A stretch of 64,000 nt of DNA from Membranihabitans marinus (GTDB lineage Bacteria; Bacteroidota; Bacteroidia; Chitinophagales; Saprospiraceae). A model generated the notes under the pieces. That model was not told where the DNA came from. It saw nothing but the letters and a program-made list of their open reading frames with translations, and searched no databases. This document shows, piece by piece, positions 54,291-63,707 of this stretch. The translations under genes were made by a program, and so were the position numbers. The stretch spans positions 62,001 through 126,000 of the forward strand of contig NZ_JAHVHU010000006.1 of NCBI RefSeq assembly GCF_019802045.1, written 5' to 3'. The first letter of the stretch is position 1, and every line of letters starts with the position of its first letter.

Positions 54291-54944
54291 ATGTTTTTAT
54301 TTTTTCTTTTGGGTTTGTTGATCACCGTCTATATATTCAATAAGATTTACTTTGGTCGGACCACAAAGGACGCCATTGAAAAGGAAGTAGTGAAAACACG
54401 AAAGCTCTTTGCAAAGCAACTACAGGATCTCATTTCTTGGAACCGGAATGAAATGGAACTCTTGTCCTACTTTGTTTCCGAAAAATCAGAACGAAAAGGC
54501 TTTGGCTATTCTTTCCGCGGTGTGTTCACTTCCGTATATCAGGAAAACATGATGGTTTTCCAGCGAAAAATTCCTTTTGGCAAAGCCAAAAATGGTTTTA
54601 CCATCGTGATCACGAAGCAACACGAAATACTCTATGACGGAAAAGATCAAGTGTATGTGAATGGCGAATTTCTTGGAAAAATCGACAAGAAAGGACGTTT
54701 TTCCAACTCAAAAATAAGACGGGTCTTTGGATCTGTAGCTGAAGAACGATATTCCAAATATGAGATTCTGAATGAGGAAAAAAATGTCCTTGGGAGTATT
54801 AAAATCCCAGAAGATTGGGACTTGCCGTTTCCCCGGGCCCTGGAGGTTTACGAAGACATGGATACTCATAATCTCATTACGTTTAAGGTACTGGCATGTC
54901 GGAAGATGATCGACATTTATCTGACCCACCACCAGCAAAAGTAA
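54291..54944 (+). CDS. Membrane-anchored protein of unknown function
   Basis: About 217 residues from ATG 54291; a TTG at 54246 in the terminator is not credible. One N-terminal hydrophobic helix (MFLFFLLGLLITVYIFNKIY) is followed by a soluble domain with beta-rich stretches (ENMMVFQRKIPFGKAKNGFT, ILYDGKDQVYVNGEFLGKID). The layout recalls phospholipid-scramblase/LURP-like folds but I cannot assign it. Orphan transcription unit with its own promoter box. Confidence 0.72.
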   Translation: MFLFFLLGLLITVYIFNKIYFGRTTKDAIEKEVVKTRKLFAKQLQDLISWNRNEMELLSYFVSEKSERKGFGYSFRGVFTSVYQENMMVFQRKIPFGKAKNGFTIVITKQHEILYDGKDQVYVNGEFLGKIDKKGRFSNSKIRRVFGSVAEERYSKYEILNEEKNVLGSIKIPEDWDLPFPRALEVYEDMDTHNLITFKVLACRKMIDIYLTHHQQK

Positions 54945-54985
54945 ACTCCGAAAGTAAGCTGCTGTTTCCTTTAAATTATTTTTGC

Positions 54986-54993
54986 TATATTTG
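54986..54993 (+). promoter_or_regulatory. -7 promoter box for the Nudix-like gene
   Basis: TATATTTG, 66 bases before ATG 55059; fits TAnnTTTG. No clear -33 element. Confidence 0.4.
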
Positions 54994-55058
54994 TTAATTG
55001 ACTAAGAATCCATCTTTTCCTGAATGCTTCTTAACTATGTTCACTTCAATTTATTTCC

Positions 55059-55499
55059 ATGAGTGTTAAACATCTAGCCAAAGTTATTATATACCGGATG
55101 GCGGAAAAAGGACTAGAAATACTCCTTATCAAAGATGAAGGAGATCCCAACGGTAATAAGTGGTCACTGCCCAATGGTTTCGTCGAGCCGGATACCATCA
55201 AAGAAGAATATATTCCGCTGGATGAAATGGAAGCACCACACGATACCGATCCGAACGCGGCCGCTCATCGAACATTCGCTTTTGAAAAAGACGAACATGA
55301 TCTGCCTTCCTTTCGGAGTCTACTCCTCAATGATGTGAAATATGTGAAAAAAAGATTGAAAGATTATCTGATTGATTACGATGAAGCCACCTATGTGTCC
55401 ATCAAAGAAGCTGTAAAGAAAGTGCTTCCGGACGAATATGAGAAATTAAAAGAGCTTAAGGATATTCTATCGGATCGAAACTCAGTCAAAAACATCTAA
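55059..55499 (+). CDS. Nudix-fold protein with a degenerate Nudix box
   Basis: 146 residues. The first strands match Nudix proteins (LAKVIIYRMAEKGLEILLIK, then GNKWSLPNGFVEPDT). The catalytic box G-x5-E-x7-R-E-x2-E-E-x-G is not present where expected; instead there is an acidic stretch (IPLDEMEAPHDTDPNAAA). The C-terminal ~60 residues are charged helices (DVKYVKKRLKDYL, YEKLKELKDIL). It is therefore probably not a typical Nudix hydrolase and may bind a nucleotide or regulate a partner. Monocistronic. Confidence 0.65.
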   Translation: MSVKHLAKVIIYRMAEKGLEILLIKDEGDPNGNKWSLPNGFVEPDTIKEEYIPLDEMEAPHDTDPNAAAHRTFAFEKDEHDLPSFRSLLLNDVKYVKKRLKDYLIDYDEATYVSIKEAVKKVLPDEYEKLKELKDILSDRNSVKNI

Positions 55500-55675
55500 A
55501 CCTTGCGGTTCAGCACGATGTTTGCATCTTTTATATCGTGGAGGTGCCCAATCCGATCTTTGGAACAATTAATGACCATTCATCATCTGAGTGCAAATCA
55601 TTTTTATTTCCCGGAAAACAAGTTTAATTTCACCCATGAAAATTATTGACTCACAAAACAGCTGAGCACTGACCC

Positions 55676-56623
55676 ATGAATGCCATACCTACCACCCACT
55701 TTGAATTTCCAAATCAGACCAACGTATACCACGGAAAAGTACGCGATGTTTATGATCTGGGCGATCGTTTATTAATGATAGCGACAGACCGGATTTCCGC
55801 TTTTGACCACATTCTCCCCAAGCCCATTCCATTCAAAGGACAGGTGTTGAATCAGATCGCGGCTTATTTTCTAGATGAAGTAGCCGACATTGTCCCGCAT
55901 TGGCTTCTGGCTACGCCGGATCCCAATGTGTCCTATGGAATAAAATGTGACCCCATCAAGATCGAGATGGTCGTTCGTGGATATCTGGCGGGGCATGCCT
56001 GGCGAGAATACAAAGCAGGGAAAAGAATTTTATGTGGTGTTGCCATGCCAGATGGGATGAAGGAAAGTCAGGCGTTTCCACGTCCCATCGTGACCCCGGC
56101 AACCAAAGCAGATGAAGGGCATGATGAAGATATTTCAGTACAGGAGATTTTGGAGCAAGGCATCGTTTCAAAAAATGAATGGGAGCAATTGGAATCCTAC
56201 GCCTTAGCCTTATTCGACCGGGGCAGTGCCATGGCTCGGGACAAAGGTCTTATTCTGGTAGACACCAAGTATGAATTTGGTTTCCATGCAGGTAAAATAT
56301 ACCTTATTGATGAGATCCATACGCCCGATAGCTCTCGATACTACTACGCCACAGGGTATGAAGATCGCCTGAACCAAGGAGAGAAACAACAACAACTCAG
56401 CAAAGAGTTTGTCCGCGAATGGTTGATGGAACATGGTTTTCAGGGGCTCGATGGACAAGTCATACCTGAAATGCCGGATGAATTTGTCCAGGAAATCAGT
56501 CAGCGCTACATCACACTTTATGAAAAGATGACTGGAAAATCCTTTGAACCAGCTGCAGGAAATGATCCACTAGAGCGGATTGAGAAGAATGTACTGGCAT
56601 TTTTGAACACCAATAATTCCTGA
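55676..56623 (+). CDS. purC: Phosphoribosylaminoimidazole-succinocarboxamide synthase (SAICAR synthase)
   Basis: 315 residues, the long form. It catalyses the ATP-dependent joining of CAIR and aspartate in purine synthesis. Motifs: [87 protein letters not shown] and [19 protein letters not shown]. Stand-alone; no other pur genes nearby. Confidence 0.97.
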   Translation: MNAIPTTHFEFPNQTNVYHGKVRDVYDLGDRLLMIATDRISAFDHILPKPIPFKGQVLNQIAAYFLDEVADIVPHWLLATPDPNVSYGIKCDPIKIEMVVRGYLAGHAWREYKAGKRILCGVAMPDGMKESQAFPRPIVTPATKADEGHDEDISVQEILEQGIVSKNEWEQLESYALALFDRGSAMARDKGLILVDTKYEFGFHAGKIYLIDEIHTPDSSRYYYATGYEDRLNQGEKQQQLSKEFVREWLMEHGFQGLDGQVIPEMPDEFVQEISQRYITLYEKMTGKSFEPAAGNDPLERIEKNVLAFLNTNNS

Positions 56624-57141
56624 TCATTCTCCCCCATATGATGGAAGCCGAACAAAATTCGCGCGGTATATTTTTCTAATTTGCTTAGAAGTAAATTCCT
56701 TTGTCATTTTTGATTCTCTGTGAGATTCCTTGCGATACGCTGTGAAATAATACACAGTTTACCCGCTTTATTCACCACGTCAATCTATTATGATCCATCA
56801 TATGCAGCGCAATAATTGCTTAAATTCCAAAATTGGGCATATTACATAGCTCAATTTTGGGTGACATTTGACTTTTGATCCATATATTATCCTCGGGACA
56901 GAGCCCTCCCACAGCCAAGGCAGGGACAGGTCGGTTCACTCATCCAAGGTTCACCGAACCTGGTGCCCCGGCTAAGCCGAGGCTTCATTCGCTCATCTCC
57001 ATCAAAGATAGATTTACCATCTATGGCCTGCGCTGCACTCCGACTCTATTCAGTCATTCCTTGCATCTGCACCTGTCTAACTGCCATCAAAACAATAATC
57101 AACGCCAGGTAGGTACATCAAAAGCCATGAATTTTGCGGGT
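56624..57141. other. 518-base intergenic region
   Basis: Convergent gap between purC and the Lys1-like gene. It contains short inverted blocks (CCAAGGTTCACCGAACCT area near 56944) but no T-run terminator I can defend, and no gene. Confidence 0.5.
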
Positions 57142-58347
57142 TTACTTCGCCACAAAATCTTCCAAATACTTAAAATGAGGCCCCAATTTACCTTCTCTGG
57201 CAATAGTGGCTCCCAGCAATATATCTCCTTCAAAGTCACCAGCCTTTATTTGTGGCCAGATGTGTTCTATAAACTGTTGTCCAAAGGACGTGCTTGCATC
57301 CCGGGGTAATTCGTTGGGGAGATTATCAATCGTCATCATATCAATAGCATGGTCCTGAAAAGGATCAGTTTCCTTTTCTGACACCGGATCATATCCAAAA
57401 AACGGGTCATCGATCGTTGTTGCACGAAGTGTCGATGGTATCGACGATACCGGTGCAATGTCACAGGTAATATCAGCGATCACTTCTATGCGGTAATCAG
57501 AACGACGCATATCTTCCTTGGTGAAAAATGCAGGTGCTTTATTATCCCAGTACACCCCGTTGATCATCACATCCGCCACCGCGGCAAATGGTGAAAAGGC
57601 CGATTCAAATTCTTCAGGATGTTCAAAAAAATCTTTGAGCCCATGCCTTGAAGAAGGCTTAGGACGCACATATTTATCAAAGTCGATTTGCGTATATACC
57701 GCTTCATCGAAATCTTGCTGCAAAAATTCATCTGAATTCACCTTTCGAATCCCCATATCATCAAGCACCTTCGCAGCACCGGCTCCGACCCGGCCTTTCC
57801 CGGTCAACACGATTTTAATCGCTGGCCAAGAAATATCCTGGTACGTTTTTTTTATTTGGGCATAATCAAATGCATCCTTCATCCGACCCAGAGCAAATGA
57901 ACCGCTTCGTCTTCCGTAGGTCAGTAAGGCGTTATGAGCCCCAACCATGCCCGCAAAAAACCCAAAAGCAATTAAACGTTTTCCTTGGGCATCTGTCAAT
58001 ACCTCATAATCCAGCAATCGAATATTCTTGTCCAAAATTTTACGTAATAATTCCCGGTTATAAGGTTGTGCTTTAATGGTATGCGAAAAAAAGAAATAGG
58101 TTTTATGGGCAATAAGCTCCGCCACCGGCACCTCTTTGACCCCCAATAAAATATCGCAATCATCCACTGATGACACGACAGGGACTCCCTGAGCACGGTA
58201 TTCTTCATCGGAATAGCACCGGACTTCGGAACTCTGCACGACCAGGTCTGCACCCTCTTTATTTCGCAGGTATGCACATTGTGACGGTTTGAGTACAACC
58301 CGGGCATCCCGCGGGATTTTTCCTTCTTTGATAATTCCTATTTTCAT
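57142..58347 (-). CDS. Saccharopine dehydrogenase (Lys1)/alanine-dehydrogenase-like NAD(P) oxidoreductase
   Basis: 401 residues. The N-terminal AlaDH/PNT-type domain (KIGIIKEGKIPRDARVVLKP, YFFFSHTIKAQPYNRELL, FGFFAGMVGAHNALLTYG) is followed by a Rossmann domain (IKIVLTGKGRVGAGAAKVLD). The late motif IEVIADITCDIAPVSSIPST is that of Lys1-type lysine-forming saccharopine dehydrogenases. The reaction (reductive amination or saccharopine cleavage) cannot be fixed from sequence. Preceded on the opposite strand by a short 7-base-phased G-rich stretch (58348-58380) in its leader. Confidence 0.82.
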   Translation of the reverse strand: MKIGIIKEGKIPRDARVVLKPSQCAYLRNKEGADLVVQSSEVRCYSDEEYRAQGVPVVSSVDDCDILLGVKEVPVAELIAHKTYFFFSHTIKAQPYNRELLRKILDKNIRLLDYEVLTDAQGKRLIAFGFFAGMVGAHNALLTYGRRSGSFALGRMKDAFDYAQIKKTYQDISWPAIKIVLTGKGRVGAGAAKVLDDMGIRKVNSDEFLQQDFDEAVYTQIDFDKYVRPKPSSRHGLKDFFEHPEEFESAFSPFAAVADVMINGVYWDNKAPAFFTKEDMRRSDYRIEVIADITCDIAPVSSIPSTLRATTIDDPFFGYDPVSEKETDPFQDHAIDMMTIDNLPNELPRDASTSFGQQFIEHIWPQIKAGDFEGDILLGATIAREGKLGPHFKYLEDFVAK

Positions 58348-58448
58348 GCGAATGGTTTAGGTGATAGGGTGTTTGGGTGAAAAAAAATAAAATTTCTGAA
58401 ATAACAAAGATACTGAAGTGGTTATCTAAAAAACTGAAATTATTGGAT

Positions 58449-59054
58449 TTAAAAACGGTGTGCAAATCCCAATCCAAAGGTTTTGATGGCTGTCCCAATA
58501 CCCTGGTAATCACCTACTCCAGCTTCGATAAAGATCTTATTATAATACCTCCCAAATGACACACCCGCATTGGCGGTCAATCCAAAATCGCTGCCAAACC
58601 GTCCCGTGCTTACAGCCGGAATACCATAAATAGAAAAAGATCCGAAACGTACCTGAAGATACAATGGGATCCGTCCGTAAAAGTGATTGTCACGTGAAAA
58701 AACACCATCCAGGCCTACATGCGCGCCCGTGGACATTAAAAAAAGTTGGGTGTTGACAAAATTGTATTTAAAATTTAGTTCGAGATCATCGTCCAATGAA
58801 TACTTCACTCCAAGATCTGTACGGTCACCGACCCCGACACGAAACGCTCCCACCAGCGGAAAACCATAGTTATTGTCTTCGAGGCTTCCCGGGTAATAAC
58901 CGGCACCAAATCCTCCCATGACCTCTGCTGTACCTTTGCCCAGTGGCTCTGCATCCTGAAACTGCATAATACTACTACATGATGACAGCACAAGTACGGT
59001 ACTAAAAACCCACCAACCTGTGTATCTCAATAAATTCCTTTTTATACTTTTCAT
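58449..59054 (-). CDS. Outer-membrane beta-barrel-like lipoprotein
   Basis: About 201 residues from ATG 59054 (MKSIKRNLLRYTGWW); a start at 59084 is also open. The signal ends VLVLSSC, a lipobox. The remainder is a series of amphipathic strands with Gly and aromatic residues (EVMGGFGAGYYPGS, FRVGVGDRTDLGVKYSLDDD) and ends LGFAHRF. It resembles small surface barrels of Bacteroidota. A perfect hairpin terminator for the DUF4382 gene lies just upstream, so this gene has its own transcription start. Confidence 0.72.
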   Translation of the reverse strand: MKSIKRNLLRYTGWWVFSTVLVLSSCSSIMQFQDAEPLGKGTAEVMGGFGAGYYPGSLEDNNYGFPLVGAFRVGVGDRTDLGVKYSLDDDLELNFKYNFVNTQLFLMSTGAHVGLDGVFSRDNHFYGRIPLYLQVRFGSFSIYGIPAVSTGRFGSDFGLTANAGVSFGRYYNKIFIEAGVGDYQGIGTAIKTFGLGFAHRF

Positions 59055-59081
59055 GCTGAAAATATACAGAATATAGCTGAA

Positions 59082-59124
59082 CAAAAAAAGTGGAAACTGT
59101 TGTTCTTTTAACAGTTTCCACTTT
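59082..59124 (-). terminator. Rho-independent terminator of the DUF4382 gene
   Basis: AAAGTGGAAACTGTT (59087-59101) and AACAGTTTCCACTTT (59110-59124) form a perfect 15-bp stem. On the minus strand a T run follows (complement of the A run at 59083-59089). Confidence 0.88.
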
Positions 59125-59168
59125 GGTACAACTGGCTAATTCCAGTCCAACTTTCAAACTCTTATGAT

Positions 59169-60104
59169 TTACAAGGGCAACAATCCTATGATGGACAAAT
59201 CAATCTCTGTCGAAGCAGAACTTTGAATCTGGATGTCCAGTAAATCAGCCAATACACTATTCACTTCAAGCATTCCGCGAAACTGTACTTGCTGGGATGT
59301 TCCATCGGTATCGTAGGAAGCAAGATGCAACTCATATTCACCACTTTCCAGGTAAGGGAAATAATAGCTGCCATCGGCTTGTACCAGTGCGCTGGAAATG
59401 GCATTTTTGAATTGAAGACCTGTATCTCCATCTTCCTCCATTTCAGTCGAAGCATCGTAGGTTCCTTTGGCATACAAATAGGCCACTATAACATCACTTC
59501 CGGTGGAACCGTCGGCGACTGATCCCTTTAACTCTCCTGTGACCGATTTATCCATAATTCGTAAACTGTTTACCAAATCAGCTGTGGGAACAAAATCATA
59601 GCGATCAGTGCTGTCTGATGTGTTCCGCTGAATGGATTTTCTCAAATCAAAGTCGACCAGCAGTTTTACAGTACTGTCCTGCTCCAATTCAAATTCATAA
59701 TCGAGCGTCAGATGGGTATCTTCCGGATTGAGCAAGTGTTTATTGTCCTCCGTATCCTGAACATAACATTCCTCCGGATCCAGGATAAACGTCACATCGT
59801 TATAGGTGCCTACTTTAGCGCTATCTCCACCCAATAAATAGGTCGCGCCGTTCGTATAGGAACTCAAATCAATTGATACCGGTGTAAAGCCGGGCAAGGA
59901 TTGACCGTCGATTTGAACATCCGCAAAAGTGACGAAAACACTTTTGACAGCGGGATCATCAACAGGAGCATCCGTGATCTCAAGTTCTATTTTACCTTGC
60001 TTTTCATTATTATCAGGGGTCAGATCATTTTCTTCTTTTTCACATGATGACAGAAAAAGTCCGAGGATCATCATCGTGAAGAAGCTAACATGTTTCAGAT
60101 TCAT
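59169..60104 (-). CDS. DUF4382 lipoprotein
   Basis: About 311 residues from ATG 60104 (MNLKHVSFFTMMILGLFLSSC); an earlier ATG at 60179 is less likely. Lipobox FLSSC. DUF4382 covers ~35-190: IELEITDAPVDDPAVKSVFV, VQIDGQSLPGFTPVSIDLSS, VGTYNDVTFIL. The C-terminal ~110 residues are a carboxypeptidase-regulatory-like beta domain (GSYYFPYLESGEYELHLASY). Likely a cell-envelope protein; function unknown. Single gene with its own terminator. Confidence 0.85.
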   Translation of the reverse strand: MNLKHVSFFTMMILGLFLSSCEKEENDLTPDNNEKQGKIELEITDAPVDDPAVKSVFVTFADVQIDGQSLPGFTPVSIDLSSYTNGATYLLGGDSAKVGTYNDVTFILDPEECYVQDTEDNKHLLNPEDTHLTLDYEFELEQDSTVKLLVDFDLRKSIQRNTSDSTDRYDFVPTADLVNSLRIMDKSVTGELKGSVADGSTGSDVIVAYLYAKGTYDASTEMEEDGDTGLQFKNAISSALVQADGSYYFPYLESGEYELHLASYDTDGTSQQVQFRGMLEVNSVLADLLDIQIQSSASTEIDLSIIGLLPL

Positions 60105-60179
60105 AGTGTCGTATTTTAGTATGAATGAAAAATTGAAATTTGTGGAGATAAAACGGGATGAAAATTGGCATATTGCCAT

Positions 60180-60565
60180 GCAATTAGTTCAACCGGTGTT
60201 AAATAACGTTTATTAAATATATCCTAATGTTTATCTATATACCGCTGAAACAAAAACCAATAGACGCAGAACACAAGACAGGACAAAGATTACTTGGGAT
60301 CGGTTATATTGTACGGCACCGGCATGAGGGTCCGGATATCCGAAGAAATAAAATAAATGGCAAAGAATGTGAAAACGAGATGAATTAACTTAATTTTTTA
60401 ACTGTATTGACGGCCGTTGATCGGGTCAAAAACAACCTTAATTAATGGTGGATAAAGGCTGATATTCCATCTGCCTTCAGACCTGAAATATCTTAATCCT
60501 TCGGTTTGATTCCATAATAATCAATTAAAACCCGTAATTTCACAACATTCAAAAAATGAATTAGA
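60180..60565. other. 386-base intergenic region upstream of the thiolase gene
   Basis: Divergent promoter space. TAATTTCAC near 60534, ~30 bases before the thiolase ATG, may be a variant -7 box. No gene or repeat recognised. Confidence 0.45.
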
Positions 60566-61747
60566 ATGAAAAAAGCATATATTCTTTCCGCAACCAGAAC
60601 CCCCATCGGCAGCTATGGCGGAATCTTTAAAAATATCGACGCTACCGAGTTGGGAGCCACCGCAATTCGAGGAGCCCTGGAAAATGCAGACATCTCTCCG
60701 GACATGGTAGAAGAGGTGTATATGGGCAACGTTATTTCGGCCAATCTGGGGCAAGCACCTGCCCGCCAGGCTGCTCTCAAAGCCGGACTTCCACACTCTA
60801 TCCCATGCACCACCATCAACAAGGTATGTTCATCGGGTATGAAAGCCATTATGTTGGCCGCTCAGAATATTGTGCTGGGCTACCAGGATGTTATCGTAGC
60901 TGGCGGTATGGAAAACATGTCCAGAATCCCCTATTACGTACCACAGGCCCGATTCGGATACAAGTTTGGTGAAGGAGCGTTGATTGACGGATTGCAAAAA
61001 GACGGTTTGGCCGATGCCTACAGTCATGAAGCCATGGGAGTCAGTGCAGACCGGACCGCCGAGAAACACGGGTTCTCACGGGAAGCGCAGGATGAGTATG
61101 CCATCCAGAGTTACCAGCGTTCATCCAACTCAACAAAAAGCGGACTTTTCAAAAATGAAATCACACCAGTGAAGGTTCCCCAGCGGAAGGGAGACCCAGT
61201 TAAAGTCTCAGAAGATGAAGAATATAAGAAGGTGAACTTTGAAAAAATACCACAATTACGGCCTGCATTTACCAGAGGTGGGACCGTGACGGCGGCCAAT
61301 GCGTCCACCATCAATGATGGTGCATCAGCGTTACTTATTGTCAGTGAAAACTTTCTGAAAGACCACGGTCTGACTCCCCTCGCCGAAATCACCTCATGGG
61401 CAGACGCCGCTCACGAACCAGAGTGGTTCACCACGGCTCCCCCGCTGGCGACCTCCAAAGTACTGGCACGAGGAGGTCTTAAAGTCACTGATATTGATCT
61501 TTTTGAGGTCAATGAGGCCTTTTCTATTGTACCGATGGTGTTCGCGAAGGAACTGGATATCGCTCCCGACAAAATGAACATTCTGGGTGGTGCCGTTTCC
61601 TTGGGACATCCTTTGGGAGCTTCTGGTGCGCGAATTGTCACCACGCTTCTCAATGCGCTGGATTCCCGGGACAAATCAGTAGGTTGTGCATCGATTTGCA
61701 ATGGTGGCGGAGGGGCATCCTCGATGATTATTCGGAAAGTAAATTGA
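60566..61747 (+). CDS. Acetyl-CoA C-acetyltransferase (thiolase)
   Basis: 393 residues. It condenses two acetyl-CoA or cleaves acetoacetyl-CoA, in beta-oxidation or acetoacetate metabolism. Catalytic residues are visible: Cys88 in NKVCSSGMKA, His348 in SLGHPLGASGARI and Cys378 in SICNGGGGASSMI. The NEAF block (FEVNEAFSIVPMVFAKEL) is intact. Length and motifs fit biosynthetic/degradative thiolase II. Stand-alone; no other fatty-acid genes are adjacent. Confidence 0.95.
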   Translation: MKKAYILSATRTPIGSYGGIFKNIDATELGATAIRGALENADISPDMVEEVYMGNVISANLGQAPARQAALKAGLPHSIPCTTINKVCSSGMKAIMLAAQNIVLGYQDVIVAGGMENMSRIPYYVPQARFGYKFGEGALIDGLQKDGLADAYSHEAMGVSADRTAEKHGFSREAQDEYAIQSYQRSSNSTKSGLFKNEITPVKVPQRKGDPVKVSEDEEYKKVNFEKIPQLRPAFTRGGTVTAANASTINDGASALLIVSENFLKDHGLTPLAEITSWADAAHEPEWFTTAPPLATSKVLARGGLKVTDIDLFEVNEAFSIVPMVFAKELDIAPDKMNILGGAVSLGHPLGASGARIVTTLLNALDSRDKSVGCASICNGGGGASSMIIRKVN

Positions 61748-61823
61748 TCGGGTTTTTAAACTTTCTACCCCCCAACCGCATTATAACTATCATATTTCAC
61801 TGCAAATTTCGTTTGACCTTATA

Positions 61824-63707
61824 ATGATGAACAATAAAATAAAAGTTATAGGACTTACCCTGGGTATGCTGTTGGGCTGGCTGATTACGCTGTCTGCACA
61901 AAACCCGCAATTGGCCATGCATTATTACAACCGTGGTGAATTTGAAAAGGCCCAATCGATTTTCAGTGAATTGGTCAACAAGCAACCAGAGAACAAGATC
62001 TATTTTGAGAAACTGATGGATTGTCTGACTCAGCTCCGAAAATATGATGTTGCGCTGAGCCAAATTGAACAACGTATTCAACGATACCCGTCAGATCCGG
62101 TCAACCACTATCTCAAAGGCAACATTTATGAGCTCAAAAAAGAGCATGAGAAAGCCAAATCATCGTTTAAGGAAGCTATAAAAACGGCGTCAAAAAACCC
62201 TGCCACCATTGCTGGACTGGCTCAGCAATTTCAACAACGCGGGAAATATGAACTGGCTCTTGAAACTTTTGAAGCTTCCCGGAAAAACGGAAAAATTCAT
62301 CCTTCCTATACCCTACCGATGGCCAACTTATATTACAACATCGGAAATTATAAGCGAATGATCGACAGCTACCTGGATGCCATCGATTATCGACCGGAAA
62401 GCGTTTCCTTTGTGCTCAATTATTTTCAACGGTACCTCCCGGATGATTATCTGGATGACCTGGAACAAAATGTTCTCACACGTTTGCAAAAAAGCAGCAA
62501 CGAAAGCTACAACGAAATACTCGCCTGGACTTATATCCAAAACAACAACTACACGATGGCTTACCGCCAGCTTCGTTCGATCGATAAAAGAAAAAATGAA
62601 AACGGGCACCGTCTCTTTAGACTGGGACAAAATGCCATGCAAGCGGATGAGTTTGAAGGAGCCGTTCGAATTTTTGACTACATAATATCAGATAAAGGAC
62701 GCAATTCCACATACTATTACCCTGCCCAGGAGGCCATTCTCAAAGCGCGGAAATCCATACTTCTGGAACAAGCTGATTCCAATCAAATTCAAAATCTGAC
62801 GGACCTGACTACTGAATATCTAGCTCTCGCAGATAGTCTCGGATACAACCGGTTAACAGCTTCTCTGATCAAAAACATTGCTGAAATACAAGCATTTGAT
62901 ATACATGACTACGAAGGTGCCATCCATACCCTGGAAAAGCTTATCGGCATTTCCGGGATCAACAGAGAACTCCTAAGTGCATCCAAAATACTATTGGCTG
63001 ATATCTATCTGTCCACAGGCGATCGCTGGGAGGCCACCCTGCTTTATTCGCAGGTAGATAAGGAACACAAAGAGGATGAAACTGGTCAGCTGGCCCGTTT
63101 CAGAAATGCAAAACTCTCCTATTACATGGGAGATTTTGAATGGGCACAAAAACAATTTGATATTCTACGCGTAGCCACCTCCCGGCTGATAGCCAATGAT
63201 GCGATCGATATGAATATCTTTATCATCGACAATCTTGGCCTGGACACCACTACACAGAACCTTAAAGCATATGCCGAAGCGGATTTTCTTCATTTCAAAA
63301 ATCAAGATGAGAAGGCACTTATCAAACTAGATAGCCTGGGCCAGGCGCTACCGGACGATCATGAACTCCGTGATGACATTATCTATCTGGAAGCGGAGAT
63401 TTTAAGAGATAATAGAAGATATGAAGCAGCTAAAGAACGGTATGAAGCTATTGTCGCCCTTTATCCCGATGGTATATGGGCCGATAATTCCTTGTATGCC
63501 ATCGCTCAGTTATATCTAAACAAACTGGATAATCCTGAAAAGGCCATGGCCACCTTTGAGAAAATATTTATCGATTATGACAACAGTACTTTTGCCGTAG
63601 ATGCACGAAAGAATTATCGCGAACTCCGTGCAGTGCTGAATGCCGAAAAAAGCCCGGCAATACCGCAAAACGATAGTATTCCGTCACCGTCACTCGAAGA
63701 AAATTGA
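61824..63707 (+). CDS. Secreted tetratricopeptide-repeat protein
   Basis: 627 residues with a signal peptide (VIGLTLGMLLGWLITLSAQ). At least eight TPR-like helix pairs: ALHYYNRGEFEKAQSIFSEL-like unit at ~30-50, YDVALSQIEQRIQRYPSDP, KEHEKAKSSFKEAIKTA, KYELALETFEASRKNGK, GDFEWAQKQFDILRVAT, RYEAAKERYEAIVALYPDG and NPEKAMATFEKIFIDYD. It probably acts as a periplasmic scaffold. Its stop overlaps the start of the DUF4286 gene. ATG at 61824 or 61827 could be used. Confidence 0.85.
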   Translation: MMNNKIKVIGLTLGMLLGWLITLSAQNPQLAMHYYNRGEFEKAQSIFSELVNKQPENKIYFEKLMDCLTQLRKYDVALSQIEQRIQRYPSDPVNHYLKGNIYELKKEHEKAKSSFKEAIKTASKNPATIAGLAQQFQQRGKYELALETFEASRKNGKIHPSYTLPMANLYYNIGNYKRMIDSYLDAIDYRPESVSFVLNYFQRYLPDDYLDDLEQNVLTRLQKSSNESYNEILAWTYIQNNNYTMAYRQLRSIDKRKNENGHRLFRLGQNAMQADEFEGAVRIFDYIISDKGRNSTYYYPAQEAILKARKSILLEQADSNQIQNLTDLTTEYLALADSLGYNRLTASLIKNIAEIQAFDIHDYEGAIHTLEKLIGISGINRELLSASKILLADIYLSTGDRWEATLLYSQVDKEHKEDETGQLARFRNAKLSYYMGDFEWAQKQFDILRVATSRLIANDAIDMNIFIIDNLGLDTTTQNLKAYAEADFLHFKNQDEKALIKLDSLGQALPDDHELRDDIIYLEAEILRDNRRYEAAKERYEAIVALYPDGIWADNSLYAIAQLYLNKLDNPEKAMATFEKIFIDYDNSTFAVDARKNYRELRAVLNAEKSPAIPQNDSIPSPSLEEN

